A stretch of 64,000 nucleotides of DNA. Source: Sternotherus odoratus. Its lineage: Eukaryota; Chordata; Testudines; Kinosternidae. Shown here one piece after another: positions 1 to 10,963 of the stretch. Numbering within the stretch: position 1 is the first letter of the stretch; the number at the start of each line of letters is the position of its first letter. The DNA is taken from assembly GCA_032164245.1 (NCBI GenBank), contig JAVMKO010000005.1, forward strand, positions 39,274,133 to 39,338,132, given 5' to 3'. The translations under genes and the position numbers were made by a program. The notes under the pieces were generated by a model, which did no database searches, was not told the DNA's origin, and saw only the letters and a list, made by a program, of their open reading frames with translations.

Positions 1-360
1 GATGGGATATGGGGGGTGGGGGAATTATTCTTGGAAGTGATGACTCTGAAAAAGATTTGGGAATAGTGGAGGACAATCAGTTAAACATGAGCTCCTAGTG
101 CAACGCTGGGGTCAAAAGAGCTAATGCAATCCTAGTGAAGGGAATCTTGAGTAGGAGTAGTAGAGAGGTTCTTTTATCTCGGTTTTTGGCACTGGCTGGA
201 ATGCTATTGGAATACTGTGTCCATTTCTGGTGTCCACAATTCAAAAAAGATGTTGACAAACTGGAGAGGGTTCAGAGAAGAGCCATGGGAAATGATTAAT
301 GGTTTGGAGAAGATGTCTTAAAACTAGCAATAGACTCAAGGAGTGCAATCTGTTTAGCTT
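1..360 (+). mobile_element. CR1 LINE, 3' part of ORF2 (decayed)
   Basis: Broken frames on the plus strand read like the C-terminal part of a CR1 reverse transcriptase ORF2: a segment of the type SEKDLGIV near 45-70, then LLEYCVHFW near 202-228, then KLERVQRRA near 259-290. These are the usual landmarks between the RT domain and the 3' end. Stops and frameshifts make it a dead copy. It is cut by the window edge on the left and abuts a GC-rich repeat at about 382 on the right. Confidence 0.8.
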
Positions 361-381
361 GACAAATGGAAGCATATAAGG

Positions 382-1155
382 CAGGGGTGGGCAAACGTTT
401 TGGCCCGAGGGCCACATCGGGGTTGCAAAATTGTATGGAGGGCCAGGTAGGGAAGGCTGTGCCTCCCAAACGGCATGGCCTTGCCCCCTATCAGGCCCCC
501 TCCCACTTCCCGCCCCCTGACTGCACCTCTCAGAACCCCCAACCCATGCAATCCCTCCTGCTGCTTGTCCCCTGACCAACCCCTCCAGAGACCCCTCCTG
601 CTCCTAACAACTCCATCAGGACCCCACACCCTATCTAAACTCCTACTCCTTGTCACCTGACCGCACTCTCCCGAGACCCCACACCCTAACTGCCCCTCCA
701 GGACCCCACCCTCTTACCCAACCGCCTCTCCTTTCTGTCCCCTGACTGCCCTGACCCCTATCCATACCTCTGCCCCCTGACACCCCCCCGGGACTCCCAA
801 TCCCTATCCAACCCCCTGTTCCCCGTTCCCTGACCACCACCCCAGAACCTCTGCCCCATCCAACCTCCCCCTGTCCCCATATCTGCCCCTTATCCAAGCC
901 CCTGACCCCTTTGTCCCATGCAGTTCAGAGCAGCATGTCTGGCAACCACGCAGGCTGCCGGAGCTAGAGACACTGCCCCGCTCCCTTACCATGCTGCTCA
1001 GAGCAGCAGGAGCATGCCAGCCGTGCTGTTGCAGCACTGCCCAGGATCAGCGGGCCAGAGTGCTGCCTGTGTGGCACGCTGGGGTTGGGGGGAGCCTCCC
1101 CGGCTGGGAGCTCAGGGGCCGGGCAGGACAGGCCCATGGGCTGGATGTGGCCATG
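382..1155 (+). mobile_element. GC-rich hAT-like nonautonomous element, right end lost
   Basis: It begins with CAGGGGTGGGCAAAC followed by a stretch reading 'ggcccgagggccacat'. The same kind of left end is seen in the complete element at 61,617-63,403. The interior is CCCC-rich degenerate repeat (about 480-900). Near 1,140 a 'ggctggatgtggcc' segment resembles the sub-terminal region of the same class, but the matching right inverted repeat is absent, so the element is truncated. Open frames across it are stop-poor repeat and not coding. Confidence 0.55.
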
Positions 1156-1412
1156 CTCCACTAAAACTATTAAAAGACAGAACCTATTTCCAGCATTTCT
1201 TACTGGAGGTAGACATGGGCGTGTGAAGTAGAGAATTACTATGATCCTTTAACGTCAGGGAAGTTAGATAAAAGCTAGTGAGAAAATGCTTAATTATAGC
1301 AGCATGAGCAGTGCTGCTACCATGCACAGTGCTGTGTGTGTAGATCTCTATCTAGAGATGATGTTGTCTGCTACTGAGAGCAAGGCCTTAGGGATTATGA
1401 CTCTTGGAATGT

Positions 1413-1785
1413 ATTTATAGATTCTAAGGCCAGAAGCAACCAGTGTGATCATCTATTCTAGTCTGTCCCCCTCCATAATATGGGCCATAATAATTCCCTG
1501 AATTACCTCCTGCTTGAACTAGAGCAGATCTTTTAGAAGACCATCCAATTCTGATTTTAAAATTGCCAGTAACAGAGAATCCACCAAAACCCATGGCAAA
1601 TTGTACAAATGGTTAATCTGTTAAATATTTGCACTTTATTTCTGGTCCAAATGTATCTAGCTTCAACTTCCAGGCATTGGATCTCATTATATCTTTGTCT
1701 ACTAAATTAAAGAGTCCAATCACAAATATTTGTTCCCCAAGTAGGCAATTGTAGATTGTGATCAAGTCACCCCTTATATCAGGGG
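1413..1785 (-). mobile_element. CR1 LINE 3' end, antisense
   Basis: The order of landmarks is that of a CR1 3' end read backwards: 'gattctaaggccagaag', 'cagtgtgatcatct', 'gagaatccacca', 'agcttcaacttccagg' and 'gatcaagtcacccct'. The same series occurs in the longer antisense copy at 18,893-20,115, which supports the assignment. No intact ORF. Confidence 0.8.
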
Positions 1786-1811
1786 TGGGAAAACTACCAG
1801 CCTTGGAGGTA

Positions 1812-2226
1812 CAGTAAAACCTCCATTTAACGGACTAATTCGGGCGAGGGGGTGTCCGTTAAATCAAAAAGTCCGTTATTTAATAATAAAAAAAAATGAG
1901 CTGTCGGAGCAGCAGCCCGCCCGCCACAGGGTTGGGGCGACAACTCCGCAGCCCACCCGCTGCTGGGACCCAGGTGGCAGCTGGGAGCTGTCAGCCAGCC
2001 CGCCCCTGCCTGGACCCGGGCAGCAGCCGGCAGCCAGCCTGCCTGCTGCCTGGACCCGGGCGGCAGCCGGCAGCCAGCCTGCCTGCTGTCTGGACCCGGG
2101 CGGCAGCCGGGAGCCGGCAGCCAGCCCGCCAGAAATGGATCAGGAATGCATCAGACTTGCTCAGAAATTTTGTCCGTTGCATCCGAAGTCCGTTAAATCG
2201 AGGTCCGTTAAATCGAGGGTTTACTG
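1812..2226. mobile_element. Tc1/mariner (pogo-like) MITE with internal minisatellite
   Basis: Terminal inverted repeats are visible: CAGTAAAACCTCCATTTAAC on the left, and GTTAAATCGAGGGTTTACTG on the right (its imperfect reverse complement). The element is flanked by TA on both sides (1,810-1,811 and 2,227-2,228), the target duplication of the Tc1/mariner superfamily. Sub-terminal sequence repeats 'gtccgttaaatc' on both sides. The middle (about 1,930-2,130) is a GC-rich tandem repeat of roughly 44 bp built on 'tggacccgggcggcagcc'. It has no transposase and must have depended on one in trans. Confidence 0.8.
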
Positions 2227-2389
2227 TATTCTGAACTGTGTGGGCCAGTTCACCACAGAAGCAACTTGCAAAAGTTATGCATTCAGAGTGTGTGTAATCA
2301 AAGGATCACAAACGAACAGCCTTCTCAGTGAGAAAGGTGGAATAACTCAATGAAATATCAGTGATAGTGAATTTCTGAAAGGAGATCCT

Positions 2390-4900
2390 GTACAAATAAC
2401 CTAAAGAGGCAATGCTGAACCATATAGTGTACATACACCTCACAGGACTTCTAAAGCAGAAACTGAGTTAAAGAGAATGGAATTAATTGGCATAATTGAG
2501 ACCATCTCAGCCAACAGCATGGAGTGCCACAATGATATCAGTTATAAAGACAAATGGGAAAATACAAATCTGTGGGGATCTTAAAAGATTTAATGAAGCA
2601 GTTGTGAGAAAAAGCTATATCCTCCCAACACTGGACGACTTTCTGCCCAAAGTGAAAGGAGCTATGGTATCCTCCAAGCTGGATGCCTCAAGCAGATTCT
2701 GAGAAATTCTTTTAGCTAAAGAAAGCACTAAACTGACTGCATTTATCACATACTTTGGGAGAGTTAACTTTCAGAGATCACCATTTGGGATTACCAGTGC
2801 ACCTGACATTTTCCAAAGAATGATGGGAGAACTGCTATCGGACACAAATGGAGTTGCAGTTTTCATGGATGATATTTTGATATATGGATCTTCGATGGAA
2901 AAACATAACAAAACCACCAACAAAGTCCTAAGACTAATCAGTCAGAATGGACTGAGCTAAACAAGGAAAATGCATTTTCCGCCTACGCCAGAGTGAGTTT
3001 TTTGGGACAGACAATAAACAAAGATGGAATCAGTCATAGCCCTGAAAAAGTAAAAGCAATTTGAGAATTGAATGCACCAACTAATGTACCAGAAGTGAGA
3101 CACATCCTGGGGAAGGTAAATTACCTTGGTCAATACTCACAAGACCTTTCTACAGTGACAAAACCATTGAATGAATGGTTAAAGTCCAACACATCTTGGG
3201 TGTGAGGGCCAAATCAAGATATTGTCTTCAAAAAAGTAAACAAAATTATCTCAGCAACTCCGGTTCTCAGGTATTATGTTGTGAACAAACCCATCATGGT
3301 CAGTGTGAGTCCAAGCAGCTATGGCCTAGTGGGAGTATTGTTGCAACAACATGGCTCTAAGTGGATGTCAATTGCATTTTGCGCTCTCATACTCATAGAA
3401 GCAGAAAAATTGTATGCACAGACTGAAAAGGTGGGCCTGGCAAGCATATGGGCATCCATTACAGATATCTATATGGTTTGGATTCATTTATACTGATGAT
3501 AGACCACTAACTGCTTGTAACCCTCAACAATGGAAAAGACTTGAATCAAGCACCACTGAGATAACAGCTATTGTTCAAGTTAAAGTGATTTAACCCTGTT
3601 GCTAACTATGATCCTGGGAAAAATCTGGTAGTAGCAGATACACTGCCATGGAGCCCCAGTGTTAGAAAAGAGACTAATACCAGCTATAGAAAGCAACCTT
3701 GGCAGACACGCTACTTCAGGAAGTTCTAAGTTACATTAGCGCCAGCTGGCCCAACTATCTAAAGGACAACGAGGAAGTGACAAGAGACTGCTTTGCAATG
3801 CGTGGACAATTAAGTGAATCAAAATGGACTTACAATTAAAGGCAATTGCATCTTAATTCCAAACAAAATGAGAGGAGAAATCCTAAACCTCATCCATGAA
3901 GGCCATCAAGGATTAATTAAATGCTGCTAATGGACCAACTAGTCAGGGTAATAGCTAGGAAACAGCAAAAACATCAAGAATAAAGTATCTGCGTGTGAAC
4001 ACTGCAGAACTAACAGACAAACACAACACAAAGAAACTTTAATAACAACACCTCTACCAAAGAGATCTTTAAAGAGACTAGCTGCAGATTTATGCAAATT
4101 CAGAGAACATTATTACCTGGTCATCATGGACTGTTTTTCCAGGTATATAGAAATAATGTGCTTGAAAGACATAACATGTCACAGTATTGTCGAGAAACTG
4201 AAGTGCGCTTCATTACTCCAGAACAACTAGCAACAGACAATGGACCACAATTCATTAGGGCAGAATTTGTTATTCCAAACAAAATAAGATTTTGATTATA
4301 TTACTAGCAGCCCACATTACCAACAAGGGAAAGGAGAGGCTGAGAGAGCTGTACAGACAGCCAAGGAAATCCTACAACTGGAAAATCCATTCCTTGCTCT
4401 TCTGAGTTACAGATCAACACCAATAGCAGCTACTGGACATAACCCAGCACAACTGCTGATGAGAAGACAACTCAGAACTACTGTTCCAACTTTGGAAAAG
4501 AATCCAGCTCCAAAGTGGCCAGACACGAAGAGAGTTGCCAAATTGGATAAGAAGTTTTAAAGAGTTTATGAATGCTTTTACAACAGATTTCATTCAGTTA
4601 GAGAACTGCTGGGTCTAGAACCTAATGATTGTTCATGTCAAATAGGATTGAGAAAAGGTGTGGACAACTCCAGCTGTCATAAAGAAAAAGAATTCAATTC
4701 CCATATCAGATGTGATTGAGACTGATGGTGGAGAGTTCAACAGAAACCATTGACATCTGCAGTTTGTTCCTCAGAAAGAACAATGAACAGAGCAAACTCT
4801 ACAGATGGTGGATGGAGACCAGAAGAAGACGCAAGGATTTGGGACTAACTGCAGCCAGTCATTCCAACAGTCATTGTCCTAATGGACAGCCAGATGGCTA
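2390..4900 (+). mobile_element. Ty3/Gypsy LTR retrotransposon pol region, decayed
   Basis: Plus-strand frames, broken by stops and shifts, follow the gene order of Ty3/Gypsy pol. The reverse transcriptase start lies near 2,470-2,700 (segment ILPTLDDFLPK, then SKLDAS). The polymerase active-site motif FMDDILIYGSS is near 2,863-2,895, preceded by PFGITSAPDIFQRMMG. An RNase H-like region with SSYGLVGVLLQQHGS is near 3,310-3,360. The integrase segment ATDNGPQF is near 4,230-4,255. Further broken frames run on to about 4,900. I could not find a convincing pair of LTRs. The AT-rich stretch 4,975-5,170 might be part of a 3' LTR but I cannot show it. Gag is not seen. It is a dead copy. Confidence 0.85.
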
Positions 4901-5489
4901 AGTGGTTGCGTGTTCAGGCTGTGTAATTGGGAAACAATTCAGAGATACTTAACAAACTGATACATCATGAACTTCAAAGACAGTGTGATAGTGTAAATAT
5001 TGTAAAAGGTAGGAATGTAGAACTTAAATGCAGAGATGTAATGGAATGTGAAACTGTATTGTACTGTTCAGCCATTAGGTGGCACTGTGTGTAAAATACC
5101 TCATTTAAGCTAACCTTAGCCATACCTGGTAGAGCCTTAAAGGATCTTATGATGAACATGCTTGGTGTGTATCTTCCTCAGAAGTAAAAGCTCTGTAGTC
5201 AGTCTGTGTCTGAGCATGACAGGAGAGGGGACTGGCTTTCTCTTGGGTTCTTGGAGCAAGCCTTTCACTCTTGTTCTGACATGCACTTTGGACTGTGTGC
5301 ATGGTCCAAACCTAATTCAGAGCTTTTCACACCACCATCCCCCATCTTACTTCTGCTTGGTTTTCATTTGGGTGGCGTCATCCAAGTGGTTGGGTTTTTT
5401 TGTGTCTGTGTCATGCTACACAGAAGCCAGGTCCTGAGAAAAAGCAAAGAGCTGCTTTTTTTTTTTTTTTTTCTCAAACTAGTTTCCTC
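4901..5489. other. No gene seen; possible retroelement tail and poly-T
   Basis: Nothing with coding character. The part next to the Gypsy remnant may belong to its 3' end. A poly-T run of about 17 nt sits at 5,455-5,472, just before the repeat copy that starts near 5,490. Confidence 0.5.
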
Positions 5490-5978
5490 TTAAATCTCCT
5501 CACCCTGCTGTGTGATTGGGCGGCTGGCAGAGGAGTGACTCGGCGCTTGTCTTGTCTGATTTCCTGGAAGATTCCAGCTATTGGCTAAAATGACTACGGG
5601 GAGAAGAGGGGAGGGACAGGCTGTTCTGCAGGAAGCTGATGGCAGAGCGGGGGCTGACTGATAGGACATATTTCTTAGAGCTCATTATATTATATTGCCA
5701 CAGTTTGACGGAGAAAGGGGAAAGAATGCTGCACACAGGCTGTGCCAGGTCACTCGTCATCACACTGTTAGAGCCCATACAGCCTCCCCAAAAAGACACT
5801 AGCTCAGTGCTTCCAAGTCTCACTTAAGAAACTATATCAGAGCATCCTCACAAAGGAGACACTCCAGTCTGGCTCTTTAAGGCATCAGTTCTGGGCATCT
5901 TTCAACACTGTGGGTCACGTACCCATTACCCCTCTGCCTCCCATTTCATTCTCTGCTCCACATATTTTATTCTTGTCT
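5490..5978 (+). repeat. Unidentified dispersed sequence, copy A (partner at 22,440)
   Basis: This stretch matches 22,440-22,918 along its length by eye, in the same orientation, with many substitutions and small gaps. Shared landmarks in order: 'gattgggcggctggcagag', TTCCTGGAA (5,561-5,569), 'aaaatgactac', 'ggggctgactga', 'gacggagaaag', 'ctgcacacagg', 'gccaggtcactcgtcat', then a C-rich part ending in 'ttcttgtcttt'. I do not recognise it as a known transposon: no inverted termini, no coding frame, no tRNA-like head. It ends where a CR1 copy begins. Confidence 0.6.
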
Positions 5979-6428
5979 TTTGAACTCAATGATTAGGAGC
6001 CTGGATCGCATGACTTATGAGGAGAGGCTGAGAGAACTGGGACTGTTTAGTCTGCAGAAGAGAAGAATGAGGGGGGATTTGATAGCTGCTTTCAACTACC
6101 TGAAAGGGGGTTCTAAAGAGGATGGATCTAGACTGTTCTCAGTGGTACAAGATGACAGAACAAGAAGTAATGGTCTCAAATTGAAGTTGGGAAGGTTTCG
6201 ATTGGATATTAGGGAAAACTTTTTCACTAGGAGGGTGGTGAAGCATTGGAATGGGTTACCTAGGGAGGTGGTAGAATCACCTTCCTTAGAGGTTTTTAAG
6301 GTCAGGCTTGAGAAAGCCCTGACTGGGATGATTTAGTTGGGGATTGGTTCTTCTTTGAGCAGGGGGTTGGACTAGATGACCTCCAGAGGTCCCTTCCAAC
6401 CCTAATATTCTATGATTCTATGATTCTT
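5979..6428 (+). mobile_element. CR1 LINE 3' end with partial ORF2
   Basis: An open frame at 5,980-6,336 encodes the last roughly 115 residues of a CR1 ORF2. It has the diagnostic order: [21 protein letters not shown], then [11 protein letters not shown], then a segment ending [15 protein letters not shown]. The 3' UTR follows ('ggttggactagatgacctcc') and ends in repeats of ATTCTATG/ATTCT, the CR1 tail signature. It is 5' truncated, as is usual for CR1, and is among the better preserved copies here: this part has no stop. Confidence 0.9.
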
Positions 6429-8724
6429 TCCCCGATTGATGTGACTCAGACCATATTGCCATCAAGGAAGGGGGGGAATCCAGATGTTTTGGCTGCTGTA
6501 TAGGGTACAGTTGGGGCTTTTGGCACCCGGGGACATAGTTTGGGATTGTGAGATGAACACATGAGTTGGTTGTTTAAACCATCAGCAGTGAGATTTTTAC
6601 CACTGGCATTTACATTGTCATCTTTAAGTTTCAGTGTGAACACTGCAGCTTACAACACTATTGCTTCAGACTCTCTGCAGACTCAGACAGCATCGCGTCA
6701 GATTACTCTTAGCTCATGGTTTTTGCGGTTTTCTTCTCAGCCATGGGGACTAGTAACACTTTTGTTTTAATAAATGCTTAAACCTGGGTGCATAGTTCTG
6801 TGGAAAGGGGTGGATTGTGTGGCAAATTCTGTGTTTGCAGGATCATAGTATACACAGGCCTTGAATAGAATCAGGAGAGGGTAAAGACTAAGCCGTGAAA
6901 GGGAAACAGAATTCTTTGAGTGGTAGTAAAGGCAATCTGGGTGGCGAAAAACAGTCCCCTGAGAAGTTATCTTGCACTTTATTTTAAGTGTTCAGGCACT
7001 AGCACTGGTGCTGGTACTAAGCCGTGTGATTTGCACCAGTGGCTCACGGGTTATGTAGAAAATGGAGGTGATAGTCTTTTTTTAGAGCTAAAGAAATTAC
7101 ATGAGCAATGACTCTCTGTAGTTGGCTGGAGCAAACACTGTGCTGTCCTGCTCTGTGGCCATACTGTGAAGGAGAAGAGAGCTCTACAGAGACTTTAGAA
7201 GAAAGCAAAATCAGCCAAAAAGGGAAAAGATACTTCTTTACAGGGCAGATGCTGTCTTTCTGTAGGTCCACCTGATGTCAAGCAAATGGCTTTCTTGCTA
7301 TTCAACTTGATTTAAAATGTTGTTTTCCACTGATGGGTGCATATGTGTTAAGGCCAGAAGAAAAGAGGGCTGGGGAAATAGAAGAAGGTGAAGGTCTCAG
7401 GACAGAGGTAAGCAAGATGGGACAAGAATGGAACATGGGGCAATTGAGGAGGGACTGTACACATAGGGAGGGAATTGAGAGACAGGACTGGAAGGCTGCA
7501 AAGAAATAAGAGGGAAGGAGATACTGTTTTCCAGGGAACGAGAAAATGGTACAGAGAGTGGGAAACAAAGAAAGGAAAAAGAAACAGTGAAAGGAGAGAA
7601 TGACAGTGGGAGAGGGATATTAAAAACAGCCTTTGCCTAAAACATGGTGGCTCTGTGCAGTGCTGGATTAGGGCTGATTTTCCCACGCTATCCCTTTGGC
7701 CATGAGGTCTCGGCTATTGCTTCTACAATTCATTGTGTGATCTTTAAAGCCCACAATAAGCCTTAAACACCTGTTCTCCTATCGTCATACTGCTGGGAAT
7801 ATTACTCCCATAGGAATGGTATAAAATGTAAGTTTCTTGGTGGCCCAACCATGTATAAACAGATGCTCAGTGCTGTCACCACCATGTAGAATTGAATTAA
7901 ATATTGATCCCGGGCTGGGAGTGCTGTAGAAGCAGCACATGCAGTGCCGGCTGGTGGGAAGGGGGGGATCTCACCCAATCCCTCAGAACAAAGTGCACCG
8001 GCTAAGAATGGAAGCCCATTCAGTTGTGTGAGGCTGGAAGGAGTGTTGCCACCACCAAGGTTATAAGAAGGAATAAAGGGCAGAAATGGGGGATTATGGA
8101 GGACTGCAGCTTCCACTAAAAGTTGAGTTGATTGGATGAACTGGGATTGGCAATGGCTGTACAGAGCATATTAGGAGCTGTTTACAGAAAGGTCAGGGTT
8201 CGATTTTGTTTGTGCAATTTAGTTCATATGAAAAAAAAAAGTCTGTTTTATATTTCTGAGCCTTTTACAGCTGGGAGTCAGTATTTAAGCGAAATCAGAG
8301 CAAAGAGTGAGGAAAAATAGCTGTTTTCTACAATGGATGAATAATAATATCTGGGCTGCCCCATCCATCCGTTACCTCCTCAGCCAGTCAACCTGATGAA
8401 ACCATTTTGCTAAGTTGTGGTTCATTTTGCTCATACAGTATTAATTTGTATATAGTTTGTAGATGTGTAACAGTCATGAAAACCCTGGAAGGAGGCAGGC
8501 TCAAGGATGTGATCTTAAAGAGGCAATGTCAGTGTGAATCTGTGGCGGAACCAAGCAAGGAGTATCTGCTGTGTAAGGGTGATCGATCATAGAGAGAACA
8601 GCATATGTAGGGAGAGCTGATCACCGCCAGTTGCATTCCCCTTTAGAGTAAAGGAACTTCATAACACTGTAGACCAGCCCTCCTGATAATCTCCTCTTGC
8701 TGGCTATAGCAAAGTCAAAGACTC
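6429..8724. other. No gene recognised
   Basis: No exon-like ORF with recognisable protein similarity on either strand. The 7,350-7,620 part is purine-rich on the plus strand. I see no inverted-repeat element. Unrecognised ancient repeats are likely. Confidence 0.4.
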
Positions 8725-9215
8725 ACTGGTGTGGTGCCTCCTGTTGGTTGTCTCAGGAATTAGCTCTTTCCAGCACATAGAGCACTCTCTGCTGGCCCTA
8801 AATCCCTCCCAGAACCCGGTGCCTCTTCAGCTTGGGGTTCTGCCTCAGCAGCACCCCTTCGCTCTTGGTCTCCCTTCCCAGGGGAACCCCCAACCCTCTA
8901 AACCCACTTTGCCTCAATGGCTACTGCCAGTCATCATCTAGCCCCCGCTCACGGGGGCAGACTGTAGTCTGTAAACCACACATCATTGACAAGGGGTTAG
9001 GACCTCTGCCTATTCCTGGGGTGCACCTCTGTAGTCCCAGTACCTTTTTGGGCCTTTGACAAGGCCTGCAGCCTGCGGGTTTTACCAGGCTGGAGCTCCC
9101 CAACTCCTTTGCCCTATTCCCCAGAACTGTTCCAGTTCAGGTACCTTCCTCTCAGGCAGCTGTGGGCATAGACTATAGGAGGTCCTATCTTGCTCCACCA
9201 TCTAGCAGAACTTTT
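8725..9215. repeat. Possible LTR-like interspersed repeat
   Basis: The sequence has the composition of a vertebrate LTR-type repeat, with CT-rich blocks such as 'gtgcctcctgttgg' and 'agcactctctgctggcc'. It shows no coding capacity. The call is recall-based and weak: neither terminal TG..CA nor a target duplication could be fixed. Confidence 0.3.
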
Positions 9216-9464
9216 GAGAGGGGTTACAGATATTTGGATGCTGATTTTTTCTGACACTGCCTCTGGTGACATCAGTGTGGGCTTTTCACTGTTTCCTATC
9301 CCCCATCGCTTTTGCTGTCTTCCATTTTGTGTCAAGAGAAGGGATTGGCTGCTAGGGAGTAGGTGACTCAGTCTCCAGAACATTGTCTGCATCACATCCT
9401 GACAGTGACCTCAGTGGCCTGTGTTAGGTGGAAGTGCCATTCCACCCAGAGATGATATGACATA

Positions 9465-9767
9465 GGGTATGTCTACACTACCCGCTGGATTGGCGGGTAG
9501 CGATCGATCCATCGGGGGTCAATTTATCACATCTAGTCCAGACACAATACATTGATCCCCGAGCACTCTCCTGTCAACTCCTGTACTTCACCACTACGAG
9601 AGGTACAGACGGAGGTGACAGGGGAATGGCAGCAGTCAACTCACCACTGTGAAGATGCCACATTAGTGGATCTAAGTACGTTGACTTCAGCTACTTTATT
9701 CTCATAGCTGAAGTTGCATATCTCAGATCGATTTCCCCACCTCCCCCTCCCCAGTGTAGACCAGGCC
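9465..9767. mobile_element. PIF/Harbinger-type MITE
   Basis: The left end GGGTATGTCTACACTAC and the right end 'agtgtagaccaggcc' are imperfect inverted repeats of the same type as the ends of the 3.2 kb Harbinger element at 25,391-28,599 (GGGTATGTCTTCACTAC). The interior has 'gatcgatcc'/'gatcgattt' sub-terminal repeats. The flanking trinucleotides are not identical, so the target duplication has decayed. No ORF. Confidence 0.65.
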
Positions 9768-10963
9768 TCAAGTTCTGGAACCAGCTTGTGGCCCCATATT
9801 CTTCCCTTACAGGAAGTCACCTGATACTGGCCTCTGGAGGCAGCCCAAGGGTACAGGCTTTTCCATCTGTTGGTTTAAACTCACTTTGCTTTGGTTCCCA
9901 TAGAAAGACTGGAGACTTAATGTGGATCAGTGCCAGGTTCCTAATCCTGCTTCTCATGACAGACTACAGCAGTGGTCACTCCAAATGGGCAAAGGACTAT
10001 AACTAAACTGGCAGTGGGACTCTGGTGGAACGGAGGAGAGAACCTGTCTTCTGGATTTAAAAGGCTTTAGGATACTGGCATACACAAAATAATCTCAAAG
10101 CCTCTTGTTATTCTTGCCATTGGATTTCTGTCCCTAAAAATATATATTTATTTTCTAAAGCCTAAAATGCATTTATAACGGTTCTGCATTTGTCAGTACT
10201 TGACAGTGGATAATGGCATCTCTCAGAGCAAAGAGGAACTAGGGACTAGAATGTGACTGGCTGAGTTACTATCTGGTTCCTGATCTACACTAAGGGTAAT
10301 GAAACTACGTACTGCTCCTTGCCCAATGCTTGTGTCAAAGCCACAATTTAGCCTTTTAGATACATAATAATTCATACTGCTGACTACTTCTCTGTTGTCT
10401 ATGACACTAGTGGCTGGAGAGGCTCAATGGAAAGAATACTTTCCTCTTCTTTTTTTCATTTCCATGGCCCTGCAGAAACCAAATGGCTAAGGCCCAGGTA
10501 AGAGACCCGTTAGAGAGAGAATGAGAGCTCTCCTCCCTATCCCCTTTCATAGCCTCTATTCAGTGTACATGAGCAACAATAAATATTTTTCCTGGACACT
10601 GGCACACTCAATTAGAGATCCTGAGGGTAAAAGTCCATAGTAATTTCTCTCTGCTACATAAACATCCTCTCCCAATGTTTTGTAAACCAAATAAGCACAC
10701 GGGATTGTGACCTTGGGGCCAGAACAGGCAACGGCATGTTGTCACCTTCCACCACTGTGCACACAATTGGTAATGGAGGAGCAAGGAAATCAATTAAGTT
10801 TATTACCATCTTTCCCAGTCTAATTTCCTCCCGGCTTCTCCCACATCTTTTGCTTTTATTTTTTGGTCAGTTAATTATTTTAAGAGCTCTTCCTGTCCAA
10901 GCCTGCCTTTTTCTGGTAACCTCAAACCCATCAGGTTCATCAACTCTTTTGTATTTATATATT
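9768..10963. other. No gene recognised
   Basis: AT-moderate sequence without recognised ORFs or inverted-repeat elements. Confidence 0.4.
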
